Assembly: GCA_900299555.1 (NCBI GenBank)
Contig: OODV01000190.1
Coordinates: forward strand, 16,121-80,120
Direction of reading: 5' to 3'
DNA: 64,000 nucleotides
Source of the DNA: an uncultured Endozoicomonas sp.
Lineage (GTDB): Bacteria; Pseudomonadota; Gammaproteobacteria; Pseudomonadales; Endozoicomonadaceae
Shown: in pieces, positions 17,221-27,712 of the stretch
How positions within the stretch are numbered: the stretch's first letter is position 1
Layout of the letters: every line of letters starts with the position of its first letter
The notes under the pieces: generated by a model
Database searches by the model: none
Told to the model about the DNA's origin: nothing
The model's input: the letters and a program-made list of their open reading frames with translations, nothing else
Position numbers and translations under genes: made by a program

Positions 17221-17937
17221 ATGAGTGAAAAAGATCCTCAAATCAGTGCCAGAGAACGGCTGAAAGAGTCCCTGTCGGTTTCTCTGGACGGACATTCGAA
17301 TGATCTTGAGTTGCGCAGAGTACTTGATGGTATTAGTAAAGACGACGAACTTCGCTCGTTGGCGGGGCGTTACCAGCTTATTGGTGATGCGATACGAGGT
17401 GAGGTTAATCAGTTTGCCGGTGTTGATATTACCAGCAGTGTCATGGCTGCGATTGAGCAGGATGATATAGATTCTAGCTTTAATCAAAAACTTTCCGATT
17501 CATCTCGTTCTTCTGTAAATGATTCTGATGGTGTTCCGAAATCGAGTAATCTTATTAAAGGGCTTTGGGTCTCATTGGGTAAGGTTGCCATCGCTGCATC
17601 TGTTGCAGTAGCTATCATTGTGGGAGTGCGAAACAGTAATCCTCCTGCTGATGTCCAGTTGATGGCAGTTAATGAGCCTGCAACCCTGACTCAGCCAGTC
17701 CAGTTGGCCCATACAGGCCAGAATGATTATGGTGCATCGGGTATTCGTGCTGGTTATAACTCAAAGCTTCATGACAGTATTACTCCTGAGCAGCTCGCCT
17801 ATGCGCAAAGTCTTGCTGACCGGGCTACCAGAGAACGTTTTCACGCCTATGCCCTTCAGCATGCAGAGCTATCAGCTATGGGTAATGGGCAGAGTATTTT
17901 GTCATTTGCCAGATTGACGAGTTTTGACAGCCAATAA
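17221..17937 (+). CDS. rseA: anti-sigma-E factor RseA (MucA)
   Basis: 238 residues from ATG 17221 (AGGGG eight bases upstream); an earlier in-frame GTG at 17200 would add seven residues. RseA is a single-pass inner membrane protein whose cytoplasmic N-domain binds sigma E and is released by regulated proteolysis. The N-domain carries SVSLDGHSNDLELRRVLDG; a hydrophobic helix lies near residues 120-138; the periplasmic part follows. Position directly after rpoE supports the call more than sequence identity, which is typically low in this family. Confidence 0.93.
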   Translation: MSEKDPQISARERLKESLSVSLDGHSNDLELRRVLDGISKDDELRSLAGRYQLIGDAIRGEVNQFAGVDITSSVMAAIEQDDIDSSFNQKLSDSSRSSVNDSDGVPKSSNLIKGLWVSLGKVAIAASVAVAIIVGVRNSNPPADVQLMAVNEPATLTQPVQLAHTGQNDYGASGIRAGYNSKLHDSITPEQLAYAQSLADRATRERFHAYALQHAELSAMGNGQSILSFARLTSFDSQ

Positions 17938-17941
17938 GTCT

Positions 17942-18934
17942 ATGAAACAAACGCAATGGATTTCCGGCAAGTTGCTGGTGCTAGTTATTTTTATCAGTAG
18001 TTTTCTTAATGCTGATACAGTTCCAGATTCCAGCAATCTTCTTGAAAAGATGGTGGATTCCTCCAAAAAACTCAGTTTTCAGGGTGAGTTCGTCTATCAG
18101 CAGGGGGCTCAACTGGAAACTCTCAGTATCATTCATCAAGCTGGTGATAATGATCATTCTGAAAAAGAACGGATTATTTATCTTGATGGCGCTCCCAGAG
18201 AAGTGGTTCGTGATGGACACGAATTGTTTTTTTCAAGCTATAACGAAGGAGTGACCCGGTTTCAGCATGGTTCTCTGATGCCTGTTATTAACAAGCTTCA
18301 AGGTGGGATATCTGAAAAGTATTATGACTTGAAAATTGTTGGTATTGATCGGGTGGCAGGGCGTGAGGCTCTTCTGTTGTTGGTTCTCCCCAAAGATCGC
18401 TTTCGCTATGGTTATCAACTATGGCTTGATCGAGAATCATCGTTATTGCTCAAATCGGTGATGGTTGACGATCAGGGGAAGATTATTGAACGTCTTCAAT
18501 TTACTTCCTTAAATGTTGGGTCCCTATCTGATGAGACTAAGGATCTTCTTATACGAAAGCCTCCAGTTGTAGATGAAACTATCACCGTAAAAAGTCAACC
18601 TGACAGACCATCTGATCCACTGCAGTGGGAAACGGGTTGGTTGCCTGATGGCTTTCTTTTAGAAAATAGAAGTGTTCGCCCATCACCTGTGAGTCAGCAC
18701 AACGTTGATGCATTGGTCTTCTCTGATGGCATTGCCAGCTTTTCAGTTTTTGTTGAACAGGATGATACCCGGGTTCTGAGTCAGGCTTCTGAAAAAATCG
18801 GTGCGCTTTCTGCGGTATCCAAGATATATAGAGAAGGAAACCAATATTTTCATGTAACGGTTGTTGGTGATATTCCTCTTGGGGCTGCTGAGCGAGTAGC
18901 AGTATCCGTTCGTCCGTTGAAGATAAAACCTTGA
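17942..18934 (+). CDS. rseB: periplasmic sigma-E regulator RseB (MucB)
   Basis: 330 residues from ATG 17942, which puts the signal peptide (MKQTQWISGKLLVLVIFI) at the N-terminus; a TTG at 17924 overlapping rseA would add six residues. RseB binds the periplasmic part of RseA, shields it from DegS and responds to off-pathway lipopolysaccharide. The protein shows a LolA/LppX-like N-domain (SFQGEFVYQQGAQLETLSI) and a smaller C-domain from about residue 215. Spacing from rseA is four bases. Confidence 0.94.
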   Translation: MKQTQWISGKLLVLVIFISSFLNADTVPDSSNLLEKMVDSSKKLSFQGEFVYQQGAQLETLSIIHQAGDNDHSEKERIIYLDGAPREVVRDGHELFFSSYNEGVTRFQHGSLMPVINKLQGGISEKYYDLKIVGIDRVAGREALLLLVLPKDRFRYGYQLWLDRESSLLLKSVMVDDQGKIIERLQFTSLNVGSLSDETKDLLIRKPPVVDETITVKSQPDRPSDPLQWETGWLPDGFLLENRSVRPSPVSQHNVDALVFSDGIASFSVFVEQDDTRVLSQASEKIGALSAVSKIYREGNQYFHVTVVGDIPLGAAERVAVSVRPLKIKP

Positions 18935-19020
18935 TGTAATGATCAGGTAAGTTTGCTGGACTTGATGGCTGTGGTTTCTTTTATTATTTCACTACCAGTG
19001 TGTGTCAGGTTTTCAGGAAT

Positions 19021-19512
19021 ATGGTAGAAGAACAGGGGCGAGTTGTTACAGTTGAAGGTGAGTATGTCTGGGTAGAAACGACCAGACGATCCAGTTGCTC
19101 CAGTTGTAATGCTCGACAAGGCTGTGGGCAACATCTTTCTGAAAAATATAAATCTGATGCTTATTTTTCCTATATCAAAGCAAGCAGTCGCTGGGTATTA
19201 AAGGAAGGTGATCAAGTTGTTGTTGGCATTCCGGAAGGCTCGCTTCTGAAGGCTTCTTTTTTAATTTACCTTTTTCCCCTTATTCTCTCTATGGTTGGGC
19301 TCTGGTTGTCTTCACTGGCGGGTTTGAGTGATTTTTGGTTGGTGCTCACATCAGGGTTCAGTCTTTTGTGTGGCTTTTTGGTCGTGCGAATTGCAGGGGG
19401 CAAAAGGTCTGCTGATTTATGTCGTGTTGAGGTAGTAAAGGTGTTGTCACCTGAAGGGGGGGCTTTCTCTGATAGTGGAGTTGGCGAACATTTTGCTTTC
19501 AGGCATGGCTGA
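19021..19512 (+). CDS. rseC: sigma-E regulator RseC (MucC)
   Basis: 163 residues from ATG 19021; a GTG at 19000 would add seven. RseC is an inner membrane protein implicated in sigma-E control and reducing steps of SoxR or RnfABC function. The cysteine cluster SSCSSCNARQGCG (C26, C29, C35) near the N-terminus and two adjacent hydrophobic helices (~78-120) are the family hallmarks. It lies 86 bases after rseB. Confidence 0.9.
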   Translation: MVEEQGRVVTVEGEYVWVETTRRSSCSSCNARQGCGQHLSEKYKSDAYFSYIKASSRWVLKEGDQVVVGIPEGSLLKASFLIYLFPLILSMVGLWLSSLAGLSDFWLVLTSGFSLLCGFLVVRIAGGKRSADLCRVEVVKVLSPEGGAFSDSGVGEHFAFRHG

Positions 19513-19670
19513 CAGTTTTTGTCGTCCTTTCTGATAATAGTTAGAGGAGCATGTCCAGTCAGCTCAAAACTATGTTGGCTGCCCATGTTACTTAAATGCA
19601 ACTAATACTGCTGGAATATTAGGTCTACAGTGAGTATTTTTAAGATTAGAGTTATGGGGAAATCATATTA

Positions 19671-21107
19671 ATGAGTAGAGTATTTTTTCTCTTCAAAAAG
19701 TCATTATGTAATTTTGGATTGTCTGTCATTCTGCTTTGTGCATCGTTGTCAAATACTTCAGCTGATGCTTCCGGATTACCCAATTTTACAGGTTTGTTTG
19801 AGCAGGCTTCTCCTGCTGTGGTGAATATTAGTACGTTAGCCAAGGCTAAAGCAAGGCAGCAGATTTATGGTCCTGGCGGTGAAGAGCTTCCCGAAATATT
19901 TCGGCGTTATTTTGGTATCCCGCTGCCTGATGAGGGGGCTTCAGGTAATTCTCAACCCTTGTCTCTTGGTTCTGGGTTTATTATTTCTTCTGACGGATAT
20001 ATTCTGACTAATAATCACGTTGTTGATGGTGCCGATCAGATTATTGTCAGGCTTAGCGATAGAAGTGAGCGTCCTGCTGAACTGATTGGTGCTGACAAGC
20101 GCTCTGATCTTGCTCTTTTGAAAATTGAAAGTGATCGTAGTTTGCCAGTTGTAAAGATTGGCGATTCCGAAGGTATTAAGCCCGGGGAGTGGGTGGCTGC
20201 TATCGGATCTCCTTTCAACTTTGAGTACTCAATTACTAAGGGTATTGTCAGTGCGCTAAATAGAAGTCTGCCAAGCGACTCTTATGTACCATTTATACAA
20301 ACCGATGTTCCTATTAATCCGGGTAACTCAGGTGGGCCTCTCTTCAATATGGAAGGCGAGGTGATTGGAATTAACTCTCAAATTTTTACCCGTTCCGGTG
20401 GCTTCATGGGGCTCTCATTCGCCATTCCTGTTGATCATGTAATGTGGGCGGTCGATCAGCTGAAAGACAAAGGGTATGTGACCCGCGGTTGGTTGGGTGT
20501 TGCTATTCAGGATGTGGATCGTGATCTTGCAGAGTCATTTGGTTTGGAAAGGCCGATGGGGGCTTTGGTTAGTCAGGTTGTTCCTGGTGGGCCTGCTGAT
20601 AGAGCCAAACTGCATCCTGGTGACATCATAGTTCGGTTTAACCACAGAGCTATCAGTAACTCCGGGATACTGCCAATGTCGGTTGGTGTCATCAAGCCTG
20701 GTGAAAAAGCAAAGCTTGAGTTTATCCGCAACGGTAAGCGTAAAGTGGTAGATGTTGAAGTAGGGCAGCTACCTGATGAGAATAGTAGCGCCCCAGAAAA
20801 AAATGGAGATAAGCCAGTTTCTGATAAGAATCCGTTAGGTGTTACGGTTGCTGAGCTGGATGAGAATTATCGAAGTAAGCTGCGTCTGGAGGACGATGTT
20901 CAGGGGCTGGTGGTGATTGGTGTCAACAGAGGTGCGGGTCGTTCCATCGGTTTAAGACAGGGGGATGTGATCACTGACTTAAACAATCGTAGCGTTACCA
21001 CTGTATCAGAGTTCAAAAAAGTCGTTTCCCAGTTGCCCAAAAATCGCTCAATCTCAATGAGGGTTATTCGTGGTGGTAACCCAGGTTATATTACTTTCCG
21101 TTTATAG
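19671..21107 (+). CDS. mucD: periplasmic serine protease MucD (DegP/HtrA family)
   Basis: 478 residues with a signal peptide (~1-31). HtrA proteases degrade misfolded envelope proteins; MucD is the pseudomonad member at the end of the algU operon and dampens sigma-E activation. Catalytic triad: H116 (NNHVVDGAD), D146 (KRSDLAL), S220 (NPGNSGGPL). Two PDZ domains follow, at about 280-365 and 390-478, including GWLGVAIQDVDRDLAESFGL. It is 158 bases from rseC, enough for its own promoter, though I see none clearly. Confidence 0.95.
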   Translation: MSRVFFLFKKSLCNFGLSVILLCASLSNTSADASGLPNFTGLFEQASPAVVNISTLAKAKARQQIYGPGGEELPEIFRRYFGIPLPDEGASGNSQPLSLGSGFIISSDGYILTNNHVVDGADQIIVRLSDRSERPAELIGADKRSDLALLKIESDRSLPVVKIGDSEGIKPGEWVAAIGSPFNFEYSITKGIVSALNRSLPSDSYVPFIQTDVPINPGNSGGPLFNMEGEVIGINSQIFTRSGGFMGLSFAIPVDHVMWAVDQLKDKGYVTRGWLGVAIQDVDRDLAESFGLERPMGALVSQVVPGGPADRAKLHPGDIIVRFNHRAISNSGILPMSVGVIKPGEKAKLEFIRNGKRKVVDVEVGQLPDENSSAPEKNGDKPVSDKNPLGVTVAELDENYRSKLRLEDDVQGLVVIGVNRGAGRSIGLRQGDVITDLNNRSVTTVSEFKKVVSQLPKNRSISMRVIRGGNPGYITFRL

Positions 21108-21300
21108 GAATAACCATTTTTTATCAGCACAGTATATGATCATGGAGTACTTTGCTGACATGTTATAGAATAGTACGGAATCATTTATAGCAGATCAGAT
21201 ACTTTTAAATCGCTATCGAGGCTGTCTTCACAGATCTAGTGACAATAGCCTTTGCTTTATCTGCGTTAGAGAGCATCAGTTTGATCTGCAGGCCAACATA

Positions 21301-21330
21301 GTCCCCGCCAGTGCGGGGACAACTTTTTTG
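21301..21330 (+). terminator. strong rho-independent terminator just before lepA (possible attenuator)
   Basis: GTCCCCGC-cagt-GCGGGGAC is a perfect GC-rich 8-bp stem with a four-base loop, followed after two bases by cTTTTTTg. It is 194 bases after the mucD stop and only 14 bases before the lepA GTG start. Any lepA promoter must therefore read through it, so it is either the end of the mucD transcript, the 3' end of a small RNA, or a leader attenuator. Confidence 0.88.
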
Positions 21331-21343
21331 TAGTGATGCTATC

Positions 21344-23143
21344 GTGAGCGACCTAAGCCTTATCAGGAACTTTTCAATCATTGCCCATATTGACCATGGC
21401 AAATCGACTCTGGCTGACCGTTTTATCCAAACCTGCGGTGGGCTCAGTGATCGTGAAATGCAGGCTCAGGTGCTTGATTCCATGGAGCTTGAGCGCGAGC
21501 GTGGAATCACGATCAAGGCTCAGAGCGTAACGCTGGATTACCAGGCTAAAGATGGTAATACCTATCAGCTGAACTTCATTGATACACCCGGGCACGTTGA
21601 CTTTTCCTATGAAGTGTCAAGATCTCTGGCAGCCTGTGAAGGGGCGCTGCTGGTGGTGGATGCAGCTCAGGGTGTTGAGGCTCAATCTGTCGCTAACTGT
21701 TATACAGCGATAGAGCAGGGGCTTGAGGTTATGCCGGTTCTGAATAAAATGGATCTGCCTCAGGCCGAGCCTGATCGTGTCTCTCAGGAAATTGAAGAAA
21801 TTATAGGCATTGATGCTACTGATGCGGTGCGCTGCTCAGCCAAAAGTGGGTTGGGAATTGAAGATGTTCTTGAGCGACTTGTATCTAGTATTCCTGCACC
21901 TGAAGGTGATATCAATGGACCTCTGCAAGCACTGATTATTGATTCCTGGTTTGATAACTACCTGGGTGTGGTTTCTCTAGTACGTGTTAAAAATGGCACG
22001 TTACGAAAGGGGGAGAAGATTATTGTCAAGTCGACCAGGCAATCTCATGTGGTTGATAATGTCGGTATTTTTACGCCAAAACGATCACCTACAGGGGGGC
22101 TCAAAGCAGGTGAAGTTGGCTATGTGGTTGCTGGTATTAAGGACATAAATGGCGCCCCTGTGGGTGATACGTTGACGCACCTGAAAACTCAGGATGTTGC
22201 GGCGTTGCCAGGATTTAAACATGTTAAACCACAGGTTTATGCTGGGTTGTTCCCTGTCAGTGCTGATGATTTTGAGGACTTTCGTGATGCTCTTGAAAAG
22301 TTAAGTCTCAATGATGCTTCACTGTTCTATGAGCCAGAGAGTAGTGATGCCCTAGGATTTGGTTTCCGTTGTGGCTTCCTCGGTATGCTTCATATGGAGA
22401 TCATTCAAGAGCGTCTGGAGCGAGAGTATGACCTGGACCTGATTACCACAGCACCAACGGTAATCTATGAGTGTCATATGAAAAATGGCAGTGTTATTGA
22501 GGTTGATAATCCATCTCGCCTGCCAGACCCTGCTGGAATTGATGAAATTCGAGAGCCGATTTCCAGAGCGAATATTCTGGTGCCACAGGAATATCTGGGT
22601 AATGTCATCTCCCTCTGCGTTGAGAAAAGGGGGGTACAGAAAGATATGCAGTTCACCGGGGGGCAGGTATCACTGACCTATGATATTCCGATGAATGAAG
22701 TGGTTCTTGATTTCTTTGATCGTCTGAAATCAGTGAGTCGGGGGTTTGCATCACTGGATTATTCTTTTGATCGCTTTGAAGCCGCTAAAATGGTTCGGGT
22801 AGATATTCTGATCAATGGTGAAAAAGTTGATGCTCTTGCACTGATTGTTCATAAGGATCATTCCGTTGCCAGGGGTAGGGTTCTGACTGAGAAAATGAAA
22901 GAAATTATTCACCGTCAGATGTTTGATGTCGCTATTCAGGCTGCTATTGGTGGTCAGATTATTGCTCGAACTACGGTTAAGGCACTTAGAAAAAACGTAA
23001 CGGCTAAGTGTTATGGTGGTGACGTTAGTCGTAAGCGTAAGCTGCTGGAAAAACAGAAGGCAGGTAAGAAGCGGATGAAGCAGGTAGGGCGTGTGGAAAT
23101 TCCACAGGAGGCTTTCCTAGCCGTTCTAAAGGTCGACAAATAA
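21344..23143 (+). CDS. lepA: elongation factor 4 (LepA)
   Basis: 599 residues, identical in length to E. coli LepA, when started at GTG 21344. LepA is a ribosome-associated GTPase that acts in translation initiation or back-translocation. GTPase motifs: [10 protein letters not shown] (G1), RGITIK (G2), DTPGHVDF (G3), NKMDLP (G4). The LepA-specific C-terminal domain ends [22 protein letters not shown]. An upstream GTG (21311) lies inside the terminator stem and is not a credible start. lepB follows 159 bases downstream. Confidence 0.97.
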   Translation: MSDLSLIRNFSIIAHIDHGKSTLADRFIQTCGGLSDREMQAQVLDSMELERERGITIKAQSVTLDYQAKDGNTYQLNFIDTPGHVDFSYEVSRSLAACEGALLVVDAAQGVEAQSVANCYTAIEQGLEVMPVLNKMDLPQAEPDRVSQEIEEIIGIDATDAVRCSAKSGLGIEDVLERLVSSIPAPEGDINGPLQALIIDSWFDNYLGVVSLVRVKNGTLRKGEKIIVKSTRQSHVVDNVGIFTPKRSPTGGLKAGEVGYVVAGIKDINGAPVGDTLTHLKTQDVAALPGFKHVKPQVYAGLFPVSADDFEDFRDALEKLSLNDASLFYEPESSDALGFGFRCGFLGMLHMEIIQERLEREYDLDLITTAPTVIYECHMKNGSVIEVDNPSRLPDPAGIDEIREPISRANILVPQEYLGNVISLCVEKRGVQKDMQFTGGQVSLTYDIPMNEVVLDFFDRLKSVSRGFASLDYSFDRFEAAKMVRVDILINGEKVDALALIVHKDHSVARGRVLTEKMKEIIHRQMFDVAIQAAIGGQIIARTTVKALRKNVTAKCYGGDVSRKRKLLEKQKAGKKRMKQVGRVEIPQEAFLAVLKVDK

Positions 23144-23191
23144 TAGTCCTTTGATTATATATAACCTGCAATGTGCCAGGTTGATGCGATG

Positions 23192-23207
23192 AGCCGGATT
23201 GCCGGCT
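23192..23207 (+). terminator. weak hairpin between lepA and lepB
   Basis: agccgg-attg-ccggct forms a six-base GC-rich stem 48 bases after the lepA stop, with only a weak T content after it. It may cause partial termination; lepA and lepB are usually co-transcribed. Confidence 0.35.
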
Positions 23208-23302
23208 TATTGTGTGCTGGGGAATTACTGTATTTGGACACTTTTAACGCAGGCTTACCGATTTGTACAGGTCTGATAAAACGGGTTTAGAGAAGAACAG
23301 CC

Positions 23303-24112
23303 ATGGATTTTAACTTTCCACTGCTATTGGTACTCTCGGTTTTCATCACGGGTATCATTGCACTGATTGACCGACTTTTTCTGTTGCCAAAGCGAAAAGT
23401 AGCTATGGCGAATCTCAGCGCTCAGGGAGGGGATAGCGATACAGTAGAAAAGCTCGCTAAAGAACCTGCGATTGTAGAGACCTCTAAGTCAATATTTCCT
23501 GTTTTGCTGTTTGTTCTGGTGATTCGATCATTTTTGTTTGAGCCTTTTCAAATCCCGTCTGGCTCAATGATTCCGACTTTGGAAGTTGGGGATTTTATTC
23601 TGGTTAATAAATACAGCTATGGTTTGCGTTTGCCCGTGACAGGAACAAAAGTTGTTCCTGTTGGTGAGCCCGATCGTGGTGATGTGATGGTATTTAAACA
23701 GCCCGGAAAAGAAAGTATTAACTTTATCAAGCGGGTTATCGGCTTACCTGGTGATGTGGTCCGTTATACGGGTAAACGTCTGACAGTGAATGGTGAGGCA
23801 GTGCCTGAAGCGTTTGTGGCTCAGCTGAGTGATGATCGATCCATCTACCGTCTTTATAATGAAGGTAGTGAAGACAAGCAGTATCAGATTCGAAAAGAAT
23901 TAACCAGTAACGATTTCAGGGCTGAGGGTGAGTGGGTTGTGCCAGAAGGTATGTACTTTGTGATGGGTGACAACCGTGATAGAAGTAATGACAGCCGCTA
24001 TTGGGGATTTGTGCCGGAAGAGAATATAGTCGGAAAAGCTGTTTATATCTGGATGCATTGGCCTAGCTGGACCCAGTTGCCCGGATTTAAGAATAATGGT
24101 GCTATTCAGTAG
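23303..24112 (+). CDS. lepB: signal peptidase I
   Basis: 269 residues. Leader peptidase cuts signal peptides from exported proteins at the outer face of the inner membrane. Two N-terminal membrane helices (~5-28 and ~62-80) are followed by the catalytic domain. The Ser-Lys dyad is visible: S88 in PSGSMIPT and K143 in NFIKRVIGLPGD. The later MGDNRDRSNDSRYWG block is also diagnostic. GAGAAGAACAGCC precedes the ATG. Confidence 0.97.
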   Translation: MDFNFPLLLVLSVFITGIIALIDRLFLLPKRKVAMANLSAQGGDSDTVEKLAKEPAIVETSKSIFPVLLFVLVIRSFLFEPFQIPSGSMIPTLEVGDFILVNKYSYGLRLPVTGTKVVPVGEPDRGDVMVFKQPGKESINFIKRVIGLPGDVVRYTGKRLTVNGEAVPEAFVAQLSDDRSIYRLYNEGSEDKQYQIRKELTSNDFRAEGEWVVPEGMYFVMGDNRDRSNDSRYWGFVPEENIVGKAVYIWMHWPSWTQLPGFKNNGAIQ

Positions 24113-24142
24113 GCTTCAGAAGGTGCCTGTGGAGAGAATCAC

Positions 24143-24517
24143 ATGAGTGGAATGAGAAACAGGCAGCAGGGAAGTAGTGCCTTGAGCTGGCTGTTTTATC
24201 TGTTAATTGGTGGGCTCCTGTTGTCTTTTGCATTTAAAGTCCTACCTTTCTATATGGATGATCATGCAGTTAATAAAGTTGTGGCATCATTAACGGATCG
24301 TCCTGGCTCTTCAACGGCCTCGGTAACTCAGGTTAGAACCTGGATTGATAAAGGGTTGCAGTTGAATATGGTCAAGCTGGACCGCAGTGAAGTCAAAGTG
24401 GCCCGTGAAAATGGTGTGGTCGCTATAAACATTGGCTATGAACGCCGTATTAATTTTTTCTATAACGTTGATCTGGTATTAACGTTTGAACATAACTGGA
24501 AAGCCGGATCTCAGTGA
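24143..24517 (+). CDS. DUF4845 membrane-anchored protein
   Basis: 124 residues, with one N-terminal membrane helix (~13-32) and a small soluble domain outside the cytoplasm. It matches the DUF4845 family by position between lepB and rnc, where it is found in many beta- and gammaproteobacteria, and by the pilin-like hydrophobic N-terminus ([17 protein letters not shown]). Function is unknown. Its stop overlaps the rnc start as GTGA. Confidence 0.85.
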   Translation: MSGMRNRQQGSSALSWLFYLLIGGLLLSFAFKVLPFYMDDHAVNKVVASLTDRPGSSTASVTQVRTWIDKGLQLNMVKLDRSEVKVARENGVVAINIGYERRINFFYNVDLVLTFEHNWKAGSQ

Positions 24518-25200
24518 AAATGCTTGAACTTGCCCGCTTGCAGAGAAAGTTAGGGCATGAATTTTCAGATCAGAGCCTGTTGGAACTGGCGTTAACACAT
24601 CGCAGTTTTGGCAGTCGTAATAATGAGCGCCTGGAATTTCTGGGTGACTCAATTGTCAATTTTGTCATTGCCGAAGCGCTTTATGAGCGTTTTCCCGATG
24701 CAAAGGAAGGTCAGTTAAGTCGTTTACGTGCTCGAATGGTTCGAGGTGCAACGCTGGCAGAGCTTGGACGTGAATTTGAGCTTGGTGATTTTCTTCGACT
24801 GGGCTCGGGTGAATTGAAAAGTGGTGGCTTCAGGCGGGAGTCTATTCTCGCTGATGCTATTGAGGCAATCATTGGAGCGATTTATCTTGATGCCGGAATG
24901 GCTGTTTGTCACGAGCGTATTCGCAGCTGGTTCAACAGTCGCCTTGAAAAGTTGACGACAACGGATGAGCAAAATAAAGATCCCAAAACCCGGCTGCAGG
25001 AATATCTTCAGGCCAGGCAGTACTCATTACCGAATTATCAGGTAACGGATATTCAGGGTGAGGCTCACGACCAGCATTTTTCGGTGGTGTGTGTGCTTGA
25101 CTGTCTGGATGAACCATCAAAGGGGGAAGGGCCGAGTCGGCGTGGTGCTGAACAGCAGGCGGCTCGTAACGCATTGAAATTGCTTGGCGTTGAGCATTAA
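24514..25200 (+). CDS. rnc: ribonuclease III
   Basis: 228 residues. RNase III cleaves double-stranded RNA, processing rRNA precursors and mRNAs. The signature [20 protein letters not shown] holds the catalytic acids, with the second acidic cluster in [20 protein letters not shown] double-stranded RNA-binding domain occupies about residues 155-226. The GTG start at 24514 overlaps the preceding stop by four bases; rnc-era-recO form a tight operon as in other gammaproteobacteria. Confidence 0.97.
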   Translation: MKMLELARLQRKLGHEFSDQSLLELALTHRSFGSRNNERLEFLGDSIVNFVIAEALYERFPDAKEGQLSRLRARMVRGATLAELGREFELGDFLRLGSGELKSGGFRRESILADAIEAIIGAIYLDAGMAVCHERIRSWFNSRLEKLTTTDEQNKDPKTRLQEYLQARQYSLPNYQVTDIQGEAHDQHFSVVCVLDCLDEPSKGEGPSRRGAEQQAARNALKLLGVEH

Positions 25201-25224
25201 GAGTATTAGAGAGCAGATAAACAG

Positions 25225-26196
25225 ATGACATCTGATGTAAATCACGAAGAGCCCACTGCTCATGAGTTCAGTTCGGTCGACTCCGTTTCAGAAGTCAGCC
25301 GATGTGGTTATGTTGCCATTGTTGGCAGGCCTAATGTTGGTAAATCAACACTGTTGAATCATCTTCTTGGGCAGAAACTTTCAATTACCTCTCGCCGTCC
25401 CCAGACAACTCGCCATCAGGTGCTTGGTATAAAGACAGAGCAGGGCATTCAAACTGTGTATGTTGATACGCCGGGAATGCACAAGGTCCAGAAAAAAGCC
25501 ATTAATCGCTATATGAATAAGGCAGCCAGCAGTGCTTTGGCGGGCATTGATGCCATTGTATTTGTGGTTGACCGGCTTACCTGGAATGAAGAGGACCAGA
25601 TGGTTCTGGAGAAAGTTCAGGGTGCTCGTTGTCCGGTTATTCTTGCTGTCAACAAAGTTGACAAGATTAGTGACAAAACGAAGTTAATGCCTCACCTTGA
25701 ATCGTTGTCAGGAAAAATGGACTTTCATGCCGTGGTGCCCATTTCTGCTCAGAATGGGCATAATCTGAAGCAGCTGGAAGAGATGATTACCAGGCTTGTG
25801 CCAGAAGGTGTTCACCACTTCCCTGAAGATCAGCTGACGGACAGAAGTTCAAGATTTCTGGCTGCTGAACTGGTGCGTGAGAAGGTGATGCGCCAGTTAG
25901 GTGATGAGTTGCCTTATGAAGTCACTGTTGAAATTGAAGAGTTTAAACATGAGGTGCGCCCAAAAGGTCCATTACTGACGATCAGTGCATTAATCCTTGT
26001 AGAGCGTGCAGGGCAGAAGGCTATTGTCATCGGTGATAAAGGCAGTCGTCTCAAGCAAATAGGACAGGATGCCCGTAAGGATATGGAACTAATGTTTGAC
26101 TCTAAAGTGATGTTGAGCCTCTGGGTTAAAGTTAAAGCTGGCTGGTCTGATGATGAGCGAGCTCTGAAAAGTCTGGGATATGACCACAACCAGTGA
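25225..26196 (+). CDS. era: GTPase Era
   Basis: 323 residues. Era is an essential GTPase that binds 16S rRNA during 30S maturation. Motifs: GRPNVGKST (K40), DTPGMH, NKVDKI; a C-terminal KH domain carries the [17 protein letters not shown] signature. The protein starts about 20 residues earlier than E. coli Era, with an acidic low-conservation extension. The 3' end overlaps recO by 17 bases. Confidence 0.97.
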   Translation: MTSDVNHEEPTAHEFSSVDSVSEVSRCGYVAIVGRPNVGKSTLLNHLLGQKLSITSRRPQTTRHQVLGIKTEQGIQTVYVDTPGMHKVQKKAINRYMNKAASSALAGIDAIVFVVDRLTWNEEDQMVLEKVQGARCPVILAVNKVDKISDKTKLMPHLESLSGKMDFHAVVPISAQNGHNLKQLEEMITRLVPEGVHHFPEDQLTDRSSRFLAAELVREKVMRQLGDELPYEVTVEIEEFKHEVRPKGPLLTISALILVERAGQKAIVIGDKGSRLKQIGQDARKDMELMFDSKVMLSLWVKVKAGWSDDERALKSLGYDHNQ

Positions 26197-26914
26197 TTTT
26201 CATAAAGCCTGGTTACTTCATCGGCGCTCTTATAAAGAGCGCTCAGTTATTGCTGAATTTCTCGTTGAGGGGCATGGTCGTATTGCCATGGTTGTCAGAG
26301 GTGTTCGCCAGTCCCGTTCTCGATACTCGTCGTTACTGCAGCCCTTTCATCAATTGATGGTTAGGTGGAAGGGGCGTGGTGAACTGAAAACACTCATTGA
26401 TCTGGAGCCTGATCGTCACGAATTTCTCTCTGGTGAGCGGCTTTACTGTGGGTTTTATATTAACGAGTTATTGATGAGGTCGATGATTCCGGGTCAGCAC
26501 GTGGACGGTCTGACAGATCTGTATCAGAATACACTCTTCTATTTGAACAGGTCTGCACCTCTTGAGCCTTTACTGAGGCAGTTTGAGTTGGAATTGTTGA
26601 AGCTCTGTGGCTATGCCCCCTCCCTGGATTGGGATGTGGCTAATGGTGTTCCTCTTATTGATGGGGTTTTGTATCGGTTTGAGCCAGAGCATGGTCTGGT
26701 TCCCACTGATGAACATATTGGCCATTCTGAGAAGGGGTTTTGCTACACCGCTGAATTACTTAGAGCGCTATCCAGTGGGGATTTCAGCAACCCTGATTTT
26801 TATCCGGGCTTTAAGCGCTTTACAAGGCAGGCCATGAGGCCTCTTATCGGGGAGCGGCCTTTGCAGAGCCGTATGCTTTTCGCAAATAGAATTCGTTCTT
26901 TGCCGGAAGGATAA
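26180..26914 (+). CDS. recO: DNA repair protein RecO
   Basis: 244 residues. RecO works with RecR to load RecA on SSB-coated DNA in the RecF pathway. The N-terminal OB-fold has the family pattern ([20 protein letters not shown], then [15 protein letters not shown]), and the C-terminal part lacks the zinc cysteines found in some homologues. The start lies inside the era 3' end, showing translational coupling. Confidence 0.95.
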   Translation: MTTTSDFHKAWLLHRRSYKERSVIAEFLVEGHGRIAMVVRGVRQSRSRYSSLLQPFHQLMVRWKGRGELKTLIDLEPDRHEFLSGERLYCGFYINELLMRSMIPGQHVDGLTDLYQNTLFYLNRSAPLEPLLRQFELELLKLCGYAPSLDWDVANGVPLIDGVLYRFEPEHGLVPTDEHIGHSEKGFCYTAELLRALSSGDFSNPDFYPGFKRFTRQAMRPLIGERPLQSRMLFANRIRSLPEG

Positions 26915-26921
26915 GAGCGTC

Positions 26922-26933
26922 TCAAACGTTTGA
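26922..26933. promoter_or_regulatory. 12-bp perfect palindrome between recO and pdxJ
   Basis: TCAAACGTTTGA is a perfect palindrome 30 bases before pdxJ. Its CAAACGTTTG core resembles operators of the LacI/PurR family. It could be an operator or chance; no repressor gene is near. Confidence 0.3.
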
Positions 26934-26962
26934 AACAACTTGATTAACGGTAAGGATTACTC

Positions 26963-27712
26963 ATGGTTCCTCATAAGCGTATTTTGCTGGGCGTCAATAT
27001 TGACCATGTTGCAACTGTTAGACAAGCTAGAGGGATTCGCTATCCTGATCCTGTCCAAGCTGCTATTGAAGCTGAAGAGGCAGGGGCAGATGGCATTACA
27101 TTACACCTGCGTGAAGACCGAAGGCATATTCAGGATCATGATGTTTTCAGGATTCGCGATATTTTACAGACTCGGATGAATCTTGAAATGGCGGTGACAG
27201 AAGAGATGCTGTGCAATGCTGAAAAGGTCAAGCCTGAGCATGTTTGTCTTGTACCTGAGAAGAGAGAAGAGGTGACTACTGAAGGCGGGCTGGATGTTAA
27301 GGGGCTTTTTGATAGTGTTGCTTCTGCCTGTCATCGACTTGGTAAACAGCGTGTTGAAGTTTCATTATTCATTGATCCTGACAGGGATCAGGTTGAAGCG
27401 GCTGCCCGTGCTGGCGCGCCTGCCATTGAGTTGCATACAGGAGCGTATGCTGAAGCAATGACTGCAGAAGCTATGCAGAAAGAGCTTGATCGTTTGCGAA
27501 ATGCGGTCATATTTGGGTTGGAGCAGGGGCTTATTGTTAATGCTGGTCATGGGCTGAATTATCAGAATGTTGAGCCTGTCGCTATGATTGCTGGTATTAA
27601 TGAACTTAATATTGGACATTCAATCATTGCCCGTGCGCTTTTTACCGGTTTGAAGCCCGCCGTTCGTGAAATGAAATCACTGATGTTGGATGCCGCACGG
27701 AAGGCATTTTAA
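26963..27712 (+). CDS. pdxJ: pyridoxine 5'-phosphate synthase
   Basis: 249 residues, TIM-barrel enzyme that condenses 1-deoxyxylulose 5-phosphate with 3-amino-2-oxopropyl phosphate to pyridoxine phosphate (vitamin B6). The family blocks [57 protein letters not shown] and [11 protein letters not shown] are all present. It is followed with no gap by acpS, as in E. coli and Pseudomonas. Confidence 0.97.
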   Translation: MVPHKRILLGVNIDHVATVRQARGIRYPDPVQAAIEAEEAGADGITLHLREDRRHIQDHDVFRIRDILQTRMNLEMAVTEEMLCNAEKVKPEHVCLVPEKREEVTTEGGLDVKGLFDSVASACHRLGKQRVEVSLFIDPDRDQVEAAARAGAPAIELHTGAYAEAMTAEAMQKELDRLRNAVIFGLEQGLIVNAGHGLNYQNVEPVAMIAGINELNIGHSIIARALFTGLKPAVREMKSLMLDAARKAF

